Source: Chrysaora quinquecirrha
Lineage: Eukaryota; Cnidaria; Scyphozoa; Semaeostomeae; Pelagiidae
Direction: 5' to 3'
DNA: 64,000 nucleotides
Assembly: GCA_014526335.1 (NCBI GenBank)
Contig: JACTAT010000032.1
Span: 5,306,914 to 5,370,913 of the forward strand
The notes under the pieces were generated by a model, which did not search any database, had not been told where the DNA came from, and saw only the letters and a list, made by a program, of their open reading frames with translations. Made by a program: the position numbers and the translations under genes. Of the stretch, positions 30,931-41,695 are shown in pieces; within the stretch, counting starts at the first letter, position 1, and every line of letters begins with the position of its first letter.

Positions 30931-32360
30931 TTAGTTTATCGATATTGTTGTTAAAATGTCTTGGCCTACTTTGTTGTGCCTCCAGTAAATACTGCTGTTA
31001 TCAGTCACGTTGTCTAACCCATTATGACTTGCTACCTTTCTCTGCATACTTGTGTATTTATGTATAATTAGCACTGGCTGCAGAACTGAACTGCTGCACG
31101 TGACAAGGTACGATACTGCATGAAATAATGCTCTTTTCTCGATGCCAAAAATGCATTTGTCCGCACATTTCATAATAAACCTAAAAGTGTACTCCATAAA
31201 AGCCATTGCAATTAATGGCGCGAAACATAAGAACGTTAGAAGGAAGATTTTTGTTAATAATTTCCCAAGCTCCTTGTTGTTGTTGTTGTTGTTGTTGTTG
31301 TTATGTTGTTGTTATGGCTGTTGTTGCTGTAGTTGTTGTTTTTGAAGCCAATCATTGATCGATTTCTCGACAAGCCCATGCCGTGTAGAGTCACGTGATG
31401 TTTCGACATCGCGCTTTGGATGAACTTCTGTTTGTGTAAAAGTGCCCGTATGTAGACGAACAGGACGGTGAAATATATCAAGCACGACAGTAAGGAGATA
31501 CTGAAACTTGTTATGAAGAATTTCTCCATTATTGAGGCGATCCATATAAGCCCTGCGATGACGCCTGATAATAATACAACGGCACCCATCATGTTTTTAA
31601 CTGTTTGTTTCGTGATTAACTCCGAGTATTTTCCAGGGTTTTGATGGTGAACACCACGATCTACAGCGAGTAATAGTAGAGCCATCCACTCTAAGCTAAA
31701 CAACAGGGTGTCCATGCTCTGCACATACAACTCGTACGGACAATTCTCAGTTACTGAATATCGGTATATAAGTACAAATGTCGATGGTAGCCCTATGGCA
31801 GCTGTTAAACCGTTAGTGATTGAGAGGGCGACAAAAAGCTGATTAGTGATTTTATTGCGATGACGTCGATGCAGAAGTAGGCCTATTGCTATGCTGTTCA
31901 GCAGCAAAATTAGAGGAATCAGAAGAAGCATCATAATCATCATAATCTGTTTTTGTTTATCGCTCAATAATGTGATCCATGAGAACATTGTCTTGCAATT
32001 TGTTTCTGTGTTGTCTGAGTCTGCGCTAAGAGCGCTAGGATTGCCTTGGATTGCGATTCCCACTGGATCGGTCGCTCCACGTTGGGCTGTCTTCTGTGTT
32101 GATGAATTTAGGCCCACTGTCGTGATCTCTTCTACCTTGCTAGTCATTTGCAATGACACTGCAGAAGACATTAGACTGTATGCCTCCTTGTTTGTTCTTT
32201 GTATTATTACATAGTGTACAGTTGACGAGGGCATTATAGTGTATACCACACCGCTTGTTCGCTGCGTTAAATCATCCACTGTTGCCGATTTTGAGTACGC
32301 CGTTGAAGGCATCAAATTACCGACTGTAAGTTCGGATGCGACTAGATTTGTCGTTTGCAT
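30931..32360 (-). pseudogene. Rhodopsin-like GPCR, single exon, frame broken in intracellular loop 3
   Basis: The first frame (32360 to 31254, 368 codons) has a Ser/Thr-rich N-terminus of about 135 residues and five helices: about 139-163 with the helix-1 Asn, 173-198, 214-236 ending DRG where DRY is usual, 257-278 and 284-307. It then enters Asn and Thr runs coded by a CAA repeat and stops. One base out of frame, the same strand continues KELGKLLTKIFLLTFLCFAP (helix 6, Cys and Pro present), then ALFHAVSYLVTCSSSVLQPV LII (helix 7, QP where NP is usual) and YTSMQRK, ending at 30931. So all seven helices exist, separated by a one-base slip inside the microsatellite near 31304. Ligand unknown. 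It could be a pseudogene, an allele with a repeat-length change or a sequence error. The frame is open 32 codons upstream of 32360 with no earlier ATG, so the true start may be on another exon. Confidence 0.72.
31276..31340. repeat. CAA/GTT microsatellite inside the receptor coding region
   Basis: GTT runs from 31276 with interruptions TTATG and GGCTG. The minus strand encodes the Asn/Thr run of loop 3. Confidence 0.85.
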
Positions 32361-34460
32361 CGAGGAGATGTTTTTGCCGATGTTATCACTGGCGTCGGAA
32401 CGATACTGTGAGATGCTTGTTGCAGACCAAATGAGGTCACTGGTATTGTGGTTGTATTCGTGTTAGCTGAGATATATGCTGTGTAAACGGACAGAGCGAT
32501 GTGTAAGAGCGTCATATAAGCGCAACATGGTTATACGTCAAGGTATTCGGTGTCCTAACGTTCGAATTCCCACTGTCGATGCGTTAGCAGTAGCATATAT
32601 GATATAGAACAACACTGAAGAGGTTCGACTTGAAGAGCTCGGACGGGCAGTTCTCTGGATAACTGAATGATGGCAAGCTAATGCTTATGTCGGTGGCAGC
32701 ACTATGGTATGGCAGACCAACGCGTTTGAAATAGCTGGGATGAAACGGGCACTTTGAGTGAGTTTATATATTCACTGAAGTATCTGCTATACTATGCAGT
32801 ATAAGGACGAAACAGTGCGTAATGAATCGCTGTATCTTGATATCTCTAAATGTCTGCATTCGTCAAGTTCCAACGAGCATATTGAATGTATTTGCATCAC
32901 TTGAAAAGAAGTTTATAGCGGGCCTAATTCTATAAAGGGCTCCAAAAATTAGCATCTGGATACCGTCGTGAATATCGCGAATATGAAGCGTTCGTTATCA
33001 TACCTCTAAACTAACACGGTCGTAACCCTCAAACTGGTACTTTTAATGCTGTTTTGGTATAATGTCTTTAACAGATACCATGTAATCGCAACAGCATTGT
33101 GTAAAAGCATGTAGTATAACGCTGTGCCAGAATACCTGTAAGTTACCTCAGATTCGCTGCAAAAAATGCTAACTCTCGACGCAATTACTATAGCTACATT
33201 TCGGTTACTGCAGCCTTGTTTCTCGATGTAGTTTCTATTCTTTGTCTACCTTATTAGTCCATGGTTTTAGTCCATGATTAGTCCGTCAGACATTTTGTTG
33301 TATTTTCATCTCCTCTTTCTTGCTTCTCAGAATACACGGTCATCTTTTGGAATGACTCGGCGCACTTTGCTAACAACGTTTTTATATACTAAGAATTTCG
33401 GGGGGGTTGCCGGCCAGAAATCTTTTGGAGCCGTAGAGGGTAAGGAATTCAAGGTTTATTTCGAAGGAATTGTGCTGCTATTAAATGAAGGGCAAGAGAG
33501 CATGACCTCACTGTTAGAGCTTAGAGTGACCTTGCTAACTAAGACCTACTTGCTGATATTAGATAGTCAACAAAATTTCACGCCTCCCCCAGAAATTGTT
33601 CCGTTTTTACCCGTTTACTCTGAAACGATTCGTATCGTTTGCAGATGATACCGTTTTCAAAATCGCTTTCATTTCATTCCTTTGAGGGAGGAAAACATTT
33701 CAGTATGACTTCGTATTTTTTTCATTTAGAAATGGTATAGTGTGAACGAGGCCTGAATGAGTCTAAAACATTGCCCTATGAGTTCTCAAATATGTCTTCA
33801 AAAGACGTACAGCCAGAAGATTTTCCGAAGTTACCCCCAGCTACCAATAAAATGAACAGGACTTTCTTATTCACTGAATTGAGACCCTTAATTTTCTTGG
33901 TGTATCCTGGTGTATATTGTCTTTGCATTGCAAAAGAACTAATCTAGAACTATTGCTTTATGCGTCTAGATGCAGCAGCGCTTTTCAGACATTCCTATTG
34001 CCTTCACATCTAAAAGCCCCACCCCTTTTGCTATTCCTTGCGGCCGGTGAATACGCCTTTCTTCACAAACCAATATATTTGTTGTGTGGACCCATGGGTT
34101 AATTATTGACTAGAATAGTTTCATTCATTCAAGGCTTTAAAATAAACATCAAAAAATTAATATTTAAACGTAGAATTCAATAGTTTGATGGATACGTCCC
34201 TCCTGCTTGAGCAAATTGTTTTCTAAATAGCTCAAGAAGACACGAAAAATAAAAAATTTATTTAGAGTGAGGGAAACACGCCTTTGTTTTACTGTGAAGA
34301 TTATTTCATTCAACTGGCTCTTAGATGTGTGATGTCGATATATACTTGATTCTGAACTGCTGACGATAAAGGCCTGGCGATAAAGGCCTGACGATAAAGC
34401 GCTTCCTTTGAACATGTTTTTGAGCTGGTGTAGGCACGCATAAAAAGAAGCATGTTACAC
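32361..34460. other. Stretch upstream of the receptor, no supported gene
   Basis: A 124-codon plus-strand frame at 33274-33648 has no recognisable domain. CCGTTTAC and CCGTTTTC phrases at 33600-33660 suggest a worn transposon end, with a relative near 48705-48790. Confidence 0.3.
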
Positions 34461-34464
34461 TTAA

Positions 34465-34535
34465 GTTATGGCTAAACTAGGGGACTTGTCGCGCGCGACA
34501 CTATATTCGGCGTTAGGCCTGGCTAAACTAGGATA
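34465..34535. mobile_element. Solo end of the GGCTAAACTA transposon
   Basis: TTATGGCTAAACTAGGGGAC TTGTCGCGCGCGACACTATA matches the left end of the element at 15957; a second GGCTAAACTAGGATACATG follows at 34522. Confidence 0.5.
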
Positions 34536-35640
34536 CATGTAAAGATTTTTCAATGGTTGGGGAAAACGCAAGCAAAATGCCTCTTGCCCTCGTGTAATGG
34601 CATACATACAGCTCAATATACTCGGCATGCATACTGCACTGGACTGGATCGTTCGTTAGGCAGATATTTGAAAAAAATTGTTGGTTCCTTCCGTCAGGTT
34701 TTCTCCAGGGGGGATGGGAAGCGGGTTTGCGCATGCTCATTTTAGTCTCACGACTAAGAGGCCAAATCGTTGGGGTTCTACAGTGTTTCAGCAAGACTGT
34801 GAATCACAGACCAATGTCAATGTCACAGACTGACTGGCCCAATAGAGACTTCCGCAAGATGGCGGCTTTTTCTATCAGTTTGATCGTGTGGCGAGGGCCT
34901 AAGAGGGTTGGTTTGGTCACGCGCCTTTACAGAGTAGACTTGCCCCAAGTCTGTTTTCTGTTTATTCATTTGGTGCGGAGGACAGCACATTGTTGCAACT
35001 ACTGCGAAGGAGCCACTTGAAATTAGGGTAGGAAAACAGTATTTTTCTCTCCTCTCTCTTATGTACGCCCTCGCAGGGGTTACCGAAGGCGAAGGTACTG
35101 TTTTGCAACAACACTGATGAAGTAAAAAATAAAAAATTGTAGCAAGTCTATTACAGAGCGGTTTTGCAATTGCGTGGCCTCAAAGCCAAGGTCATTGATG
35201 GGCGGTGAGTTAAGTTGGAGAGCGGAGCCGCGTTATCAAATCAAAATCAAAAGCTCAGTGTGTATGTAAATTATAACGGTCTTCATAACAAAGAATTAAT
35301 TAAAAAATTCTACGTCCAAGATTTGTAAAGTAAAACTTGATTGTCCATTCTTTCATTAGGCTAATCTCCCAGCTTTGTCATTCTTCTTAGAGTTGAAATA
35401 AAATGTGACCGCGCTAAATGATTTCAAAGGTCGCTTCCAATGTCAATGTACGTTTGCGTGAGGAGAACGTAAATCGTCTTTACTATCGATCCGGTTAAAA
35501 GATCCCTCGCCACAATCGTTATCATATCAAAGTTGTGTTTATCAACATAAAAGAACATCACAAAACTACATTTTTCGGTGACGATTTACCCACAATGCCT
35601 CCTTCGTAATCCCAGCTTTTCTTTCGGGCGTGTTTTCTAA
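34536..35640. other. Unassigned stretch with a possible promoter-like site
   Basis: CAAGATGGCGGC at 34854-34865 matches the YY1-type element that often overlaps animal start codons. The frame from that ATG reaches a stop near 35018 without recognisable domains. I cannot support a gene. Confidence 0.25.
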
Positions 35641-35735
35641 GAGTTGTTGTTGCCGAATGGTTAAGGTTTGGGCTCGAATCTCTTCGGGACCTCTTTCCAC
35701 AAGCCTACATATAGCTGCCAGAACTCCTGACCTGA
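35641..35735 (+). repeat. tRNA-derived SINE, third type
   Basis: GTTGCCGAATGGTTAAGG resembles a tRNA box A and GGGCTCGAATCTC a box B. The tail GACCTCTTTCCACAAGCCT is shared with 39228-39350. Confidence 0.5.
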
Positions 35736-35748
35736 GTTAGCAAAGAAA

Positions 35749-36361
35749 GATTGCTTGCTTGCCTGCTTGGTTGCTTGATTGCTTTCTGGCTTGCTTGCTT
35801 GGTTGGGTGCTTGTTCCTTGCTTGCTTGCTTGCTTGCTGTCTTGTATACTGGCTTTCTTGCTTTCTTGCCTTCTTGCTTGCTTGCTTGCTTGCTTGCTTT
35901 CTGGCTTGCTTGCTTGGTTGGGTGCTTGTTGCTTGCTATCTTGCTTGCTTGCTTGCTGGCTTGTTTACTGGCTTTCTTGCTTTCTTGCCTTCTTGCTTTC
36001 TTGCTTGCTTTCTGGCTTGCTTGCTTGCTTGGGTGCTTGTTGCTTGCTTGCTTGCTTGTTTACTGGCTTTCTTGCTTTCTTGCCTTCTTGCTTGTTTGTT
36101 GCTTTCTGGCTTGCTTGCTTGGTTGGGTGCTTGTTGCTTGCTTGCTCGCTTGCTTTCTTGCTTGCTGGCTGCCTGGCTGGCTGGCTGGCTTGCTTGGTTG
36201 GGTGCTTGTTGCTTGCTTGCTCGCTTGCTTTCTTGCTTGCTGGCTGCCTGGCTGGCTGGCTGGCTTGCTTGGTTGGGTGCTTGTTGCTTGCTTGCTTGCT
36301 TGCTGGCTTGCTTGCTTTGTTGGGTGCTTGTTGCTTGCTGGCTGGCTGGCTCGCTCGCTCG
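35749..36361. repeat. CTTG tetranucleotide satellite with higher-order units
   Basis: Almost entirely CTTG, CTGG and CTTT steps. The block GCTTGGTTGGGTGCTTGTTGC recurs about every 75-150 bases, and 36126-36210 is nearly repeated at 36200-36285. It is stop-free in several frames on both strands, giving spurious frames of 140-218 codons. Confidence 0.92.
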
Positions 36362-36783
36362 CAAAACATAGCTAAAATAAAGGGATGCTGGATCTCCAAT
36401 TCCCCTATAGAGTAACTACAAAGCCAAAGCTCTTTCTCCGTAAATTTGTCAATGTTTCTTGTACAGCTCGAGGGGCAATCTTATCAAAGCAAAATAATTT
36501 CCAAAGGATTTTTACAAAAACAATAGAATTCCCAGCAAAATTGTGCAAGATTTCAATAAAGGTCTTATACAGCTAATGGTTAGCAGGACACAATTGGGTA
36601 ATTCTTGATTTTAACCAACGGGATCACTAGGTGGATAATGTGCTCCTCCAAACGAAAGCTGGCGAAATTCCTTTCAACTGTAATTTAATGTAAAATTCTA
36701 TTGAGTTGCTTTTCAGCCTAAACAGTATTCTCTGGACCTTCATTTGATCAGTTGGTGTTGGTTGCAATTTCTTTACAAAAGAT

Positions 36784-37213
36784 CAGCTCACAATACACCT
36801 TTTCAACTAAGGACCTCGTTTTCAAAAAAATTTAAAATTGTGTCACAGAAGCATTTCGACGTCAGATTCGAATTCAGCACCTTCGTTTTAGTGTTTGTGC
36901 AAATTTTTAGGCTTCTAGTCCTTACGATGTTCATTTTATAGCGATTAAAAATTTGAAAAGTTATAAAGGATTTAACCGTGAAAAATGACTGAGGGTGTAA
37001 AATTTCACCCCGAGCGATTTTTCACGGTCAAATCCTTAATAAATTTTCGAACTTTTCGTCGCTATAAAATCAACACCGTAATGACTAGAATCATAAAAAT
37101 TTGCCTCAACACTAAAATAAAGGTGCTCAATCTGAATCTGGGGTTAAAATTTTTGTACGAACAAATTTTCGCAAATTTTCAAAACGAGGCTCTTAGTTGA
37201 AAAGGTGTATTGC
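36784..37213. mobile_element. Long palindromic MITE with GGxCCTCGTTTTCAAAA ends
   Basis: Both arms, each about 210 bases, are inverted copies: CAATACACCTTTTCAACTAA GGACCTCGTTTTC at the left and its inverse at the right. The centre is GACTGAGGGTGTAAAATTTC ACCCCG flanked by TTCACGGTCAAATCC. No coding capacity. Confidence 0.8.
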
Positions 37214-38159
37214 TTCAAAATCCATTCTTTGTCATCTTACATCTGCTTAAAAGACACCGAACAAAACATACACCTAATTTGGACGCTACTCAAGCTTGAA
37301 AGATCTAATCATGAAAATCCCATCACCAAATCAAGCTTGCGACTGCAGAGCTGCAGAAACCATCTCATCGAGGTCAGAAGGCAGCCAGAAGGCACAAAAA
37401 CAAAGGTTCGTTTCATTCATTTCATTGATAAGTTTACTTTATTTACTATTTTGAAAGAACAAAATTTGCTTTGCTTCGCAGTTCGTAAGAAACTTGCAGT
37501 TGCAAACCGAGAGGCAATTCACTCTTTGGAAATCTCGTACACCTTGCTTGAAATCTTATTGTTTTCATAGAAATCCATTGGAAATCCTTTTGTTTAAATA
37601 GGAATCTCGTACGCTTTTTGAAGAGTGAAATGTCCCTCCTTTGCAGGCTGTCTGAGTGCTTATAGCTCACAGATAAGTATTCTGCTCAAGTCTTTCATGA
37701 ATATTAATTAGATTCTAATTAACGGTGACATTGTATGAACCTAGTTATTTTAAGGTAACAAATAAAGTATCAATCACACGAATAAAGGGATAGTTTTGCA
37801 TGATTTCAGAGCACTCCCTATTTCGAAGCTCGTAAATTTTGCAGCATATAAGTAAACGCCCTTGATTCTCCTTATCTGCTGAATTAGATAAGCGGTTAAC
37901 TATTGTCTATAGTAATTCAAGCCTTGATGCCCCTAGCCCCTCACCCAACAACCGTCTGTCGACTTTCGGTTCTTTTGTCTTGTACAAGATCTTTTTGCCA
38001 AACGAACTGCTCTGTATTTCCATATGCTTGAATAATAACACCACAAGGGGCAACTCCTTTTCCTTGCGGATGCATTGTTAACCGTATAATATGACCGTAT
38101 GCGTAATTAGAACCCCATGGACTCATCAGCGCTCACCTCTAAAACAGGCCTATGTCGAC
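37214..38159. other. Unassigned stretch
   Basis: A 121-codon frame starting at 37205 overlaps the end of the palindromic element and shows no domain. Confidence 0.3.
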
Positions 38160-38285
38160 ATACGATACGATGTAACTAACTCCAACTGGTTGTAACTGCT
38201 AACTACTTAAGTCGACCTCGCTTCAACTAGTCAGAACTTATAGGATACAGTTGATCGCCGCTGCAAGAGCGCTCAGGTCGGACTG
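38160..38285. repeat. 120-base dispersed repeat, copy 2
   Basis: Inverted relative of 10575-10695: GCTGCAAGAGCGCTCAGG, ATACAGTTGATCGCC, CAACTAGTCAGAAC and CTAACTCCAACTGGTTGTAA in matching order. A weaker relative may lie near 60970-61010. Confidence 0.6.
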
Positions 38286-39227
38286 AAGGGAATTGTTGTG
38301 AAGTAGAGGAAATAGATAGCGCAGGTATCTGGCAAAGTCCGACACCATTCCGCGAACATTTGAAACCGTTCCTGCACCAAAATTCTGAAAATTGTTACCG
38401 TTCCTTTTTCAGTAAGTCCTGATGGATTGACGGGGCTACCGTGCATAAATAATTAAAAATGAAAAATGAAAAAATGAAGTAATTCCGAAAATTGGCGTTT
38501 CTTGTCTAAAGTCGGACATTTTACACTGTTTCTTGTACTGCTATCAATAGAATGAATACCGTTCGATATACCTAAATCACGCCAATGGATACCCCTCCCC
38601 GCTGAAAGTCCCTAGTACCTAACTACACATAGTACCCGGCTTGAGGCAAACTTGAGACGTAGCGATTGTGAATTTTTAAGAGGAAAGTACATCAATAGGA
38701 ATATAGAATAATGAAGAATACGGGGCTGGGCTACCTTTCTCTAGATTGTTAACCATTTTTATAAAATCGCTTCAATGTGCCCTTGAAGTTTCATCCGAAG
38801 TTGAATGATCGGAAGCACCACTTGCTGAGATTTCATCTTATTAGACCCAATTGAATTATATCGGAGCTAATTTCTTTGATTCGTAAACTTGCTCCATAAA
38901 AGAACTTATTGAAGACCCTTTTGTATATAAGCTTCAAGTGTCTTGAAGGGCTGCAGGCTGTAATCTTGTTTTTTGGTTTTCCTGAGGCGGATTTAGCAAT
39001 GAAACAGTCTATTGTAAGAAAGTTTCAAATTGTATTTGTATTGGGTTGGTAATGTGGGAAAATCTTTGTTCCGGAAGACTGAGTCACTCCGATGAACACT
39101 CTATTTACAGTACACCGTGTGTTCTTATTGTGCTTTGTGCGGCACAGACGATGCAAAACAGAAAGCACTTAACGGAGCGGAGAGCGTCCATCTTTGCACA
39201 GCTCTGCATCTTGCACGTCTTTTTGAA
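38286..39227. other. Unassigned stretch
   Basis: AT-rich, no splice-supported exon and no clear repeat seen. Confidence 0.3.
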
Positions 39228-39350
39228 GTGGTAAGGTCGAGTGGTCAGGCGCTCTTCTCACCGACGTAAGGCCATGGGTTCGAACCTAGTCGTCGTGACC
39301 TCTTTCCACAAGCCTGCAGTCAACTCAGTCCTGTCTACCCTTCCGAATTT
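39228..39350 (+). repeat. tRNA-derived SINE, third type, second copy
   Basis: GGTCGAGTGGTCAGGCGCTC is a box A-like region and GGGTTCGAACCTAG a box B. The tail CGTGACCTCTTTCCACAAGC CTGC matches 35641-35735. Confidence 0.6.
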
Positions 39351-41225
39351 GGTAAATTAGTGCCCAGGGATTCACGCTTGCCAATCTATACGCACTACTG
39401 TGGTAGATATACGCACTACAATATGGTTGCTTTTTCAAACTGTTGTTGTATTTTTCCATACTGTGGTGGATATGCACTACTGTTGTGGGTTATTATGCTT
39501 CATGTGGTGGTATTTTTGCGTACTGTGATAGATAAGCAATACTGTGGTGGGCTTTTATGCTTCATGTGGTGGTACTTTTTGCAGTACAACGTACTTTTTG
39601 TGGTTGTACTTATTTTGCTGTATCGAGGCCCTAAGTGTTCTGCAAGACAAGTCGACTTTAAGTAAGAGGAAATGTTTATATATACTGTAACTTAACGAAG
39701 ACACAAAAAAGTCCCGATTTCTAAATACATTCATCATACCACGAACCTCTTTTAAGAAGCTACCGAAGCCCTTCTCTGAGCGTTTCGTTGTATCAAAATC
39801 TTTTCCATATTTATGAAATGTGTAACAACAAAAGCTACTTAAGAGCCCACGCATTCTATATATTGAAAATGCTATTTTAAAATGTCCGAATTATATACAG
39901 CAGACGATTCAATTTATAGAAGTTCCGATTTCTAATATTCAGTATTGGCTAAGCGACACTATTTGAGCTCCGCTGTTATCAAAGCATTTATCTTTTGCAA
40001 AATCTGTAACTTCAAAACATTTGACTAGAGCGGCCTACATTGTACATAACTACTATAAAAAGTTATTTTAAGAGAGAAATATGTAAGAAACTTATAAATT
40101 CATTAAATAAAAGAACCGATTTCTTATATATTGGCTAAGCAATACTTCCTAAGTCCCGCTCGGGGGTTGCACCAGATATCCTCGCTTTTTTCAAAAGAAC
40201 CATTAACCAACTTAAATGTAGAAGGCCGAAAAATAATATAATCTACTTAAATGTAGAAGGCCGTTAAAGACCGGTTTTACTATTTTACTAAGTATAAAAT
40301 TGCAAAGGAACTTCTCAATTTTGATTATTGTTTTACATTGCAAACAATCAAGAATAAGGAAGCCGGTTCCATTCATTTGCAGTCAAAACTAACATAAATT
40401 GTATGTAACGCATGTATCAAATGTTCCCTCGAAGTAATTTCTAGCTTTGCTCACATAGCTATAAGTTACACCTTGTGATAGACATGGCACTTAATATGCA
40501 GCTAAAATAAGGAACTTTTGGTAATACAGTGGCTGCAACGATGTTCTTGCCTTTTCTTGCCTTTCAATGTAATTGACAAGTTATAACGATGCAACGATGC
40601 AACGATGCGACTGCAACGATGTACTTTATATAGAAAGCTATGTTAACCAAAACGTTATGCAAAATTTCAGCCCTAGTTGTTTTATGACCAGTTGCTTATT
40701 TAAAAAAAGTGTACAAGCACCGCTTTCTTACATATTGGCTATGCAATACTTCCTAAGTCCCGATCGAGGCTTTACCTAATATATAAGCGAAAAACAAACG
40801 CCAGTGACAGCTTCTACCTACGCATTCAGCTCTCGATGATAATGCTATTTTGAAACTTAATAAAATGCCTGATTCATATCGGCTAAATTAAGCAGGAAAC
40901 GGCGTATGATTCTTGCCTAAGGTTTCGTATTAGTTAGAGAGCTAACCACCGCAAAATACAAGTCAGCGAAAATGTACAAACGTTACTAGAGGAAGTTTAA
41001 AGATCTCCTTAATAAATATAGATGCATTTAATAAAGTTTAATAGGAAACGGATTGTGGATAAAACATTGAAATGTTTCTGTAGTTAGTGAAAGTCTTTTA
41101 TTTATGAGGATAAGATGCAATAGTTTGTTTTTGAAAACAATTTATTTTAAAAGAAACGTGCCTCAAGGCTTTTGAGAAAGGTTGATTGTCGTTTATTGCA
41201 ATCTGATTGAAACGCCTTAGGAAAT
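39351..41225. other. AT-rich stretch with local repetition
   Basis: 39390-39600 repeats TACTGTGGTGG and TATGCTTCATGTGGTGGTA. 40110-40160 and 40720-40765 share TATTGGCTAxGCAATACTTC CTAAGTCCCG, a dispersed repeat. No gene. Confidence 0.4.
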
Positions 41226-41695
41226 ATTAATGCAAGTGTCACATCATCATGTAAGTAATATGGTCATCCATTTCATACCTTATTCATGAGCATCTTCATT
41301 TCACACTATTTCACCTCGTATTCATTAGCATCTTTATTTCATACCATATTCCATAGCATTTGCATTTCATACCAAATTTATTAGCATCTTCATTTCATAC
41401 CATATTCTTTTGCATCTTCATTTCATACCATATCCATTAGCATCTTCATTTCATTAGGTATCTAATAGCATCTACATTTTATACCGTATTTATTAGCATC
41501 TGTATTTTCATACCATATTCATTAGCATCTTAATTTCATAAGGTATTTATTAGCATCTTAATTTCATAAGGTATTTATTAGCATCTTCATTTCATACAGT
41601 ATTTATTAGCATATTCATTTCATACCATATTCATTAGCATATTCATTTCATACCATATTCATTAGCATCTTCATTTCTTACCGTACAAGAGAGAT
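41226..41695. repeat. 28-base minisatellite, about fifteen copies
   Basis: Unit ATTCATTAGCATCTTCATTT CATACCAT with substitutions such as TTAGGTATTT. The cleanest copies are at the right end. Confidence 0.85.

Noticed and set aside
33274..33648. 124-codon plus-strand frame
   Set aside because: No domain recognised, an unfavourable internal composition, and likely overlap with a worn repeat.
34858..35020. Frame starting at a CAAGATGGCGGC site
   Set aside because: The site is promoter-like, but the protein is short, featureless and lacks splice evidence.
35751..36415. Leu/Cys/Ala-rich frames of about 200 codons and Gln/Ser-rich minus-strand frames
   Set aside because: Artefacts of a stop-free CTTG satellite.
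39228..39300. Possible tRNA gene
   Set aside because: Box A and box B are present, but no complementary acceptor stem could be formed and the tail is shared with another SINE copy.
41226..41695. Regular 28-base repeats considered as a CRISPR array
   Set aside because: Units are contiguous with no unique spacers, and the window is animal DNA.
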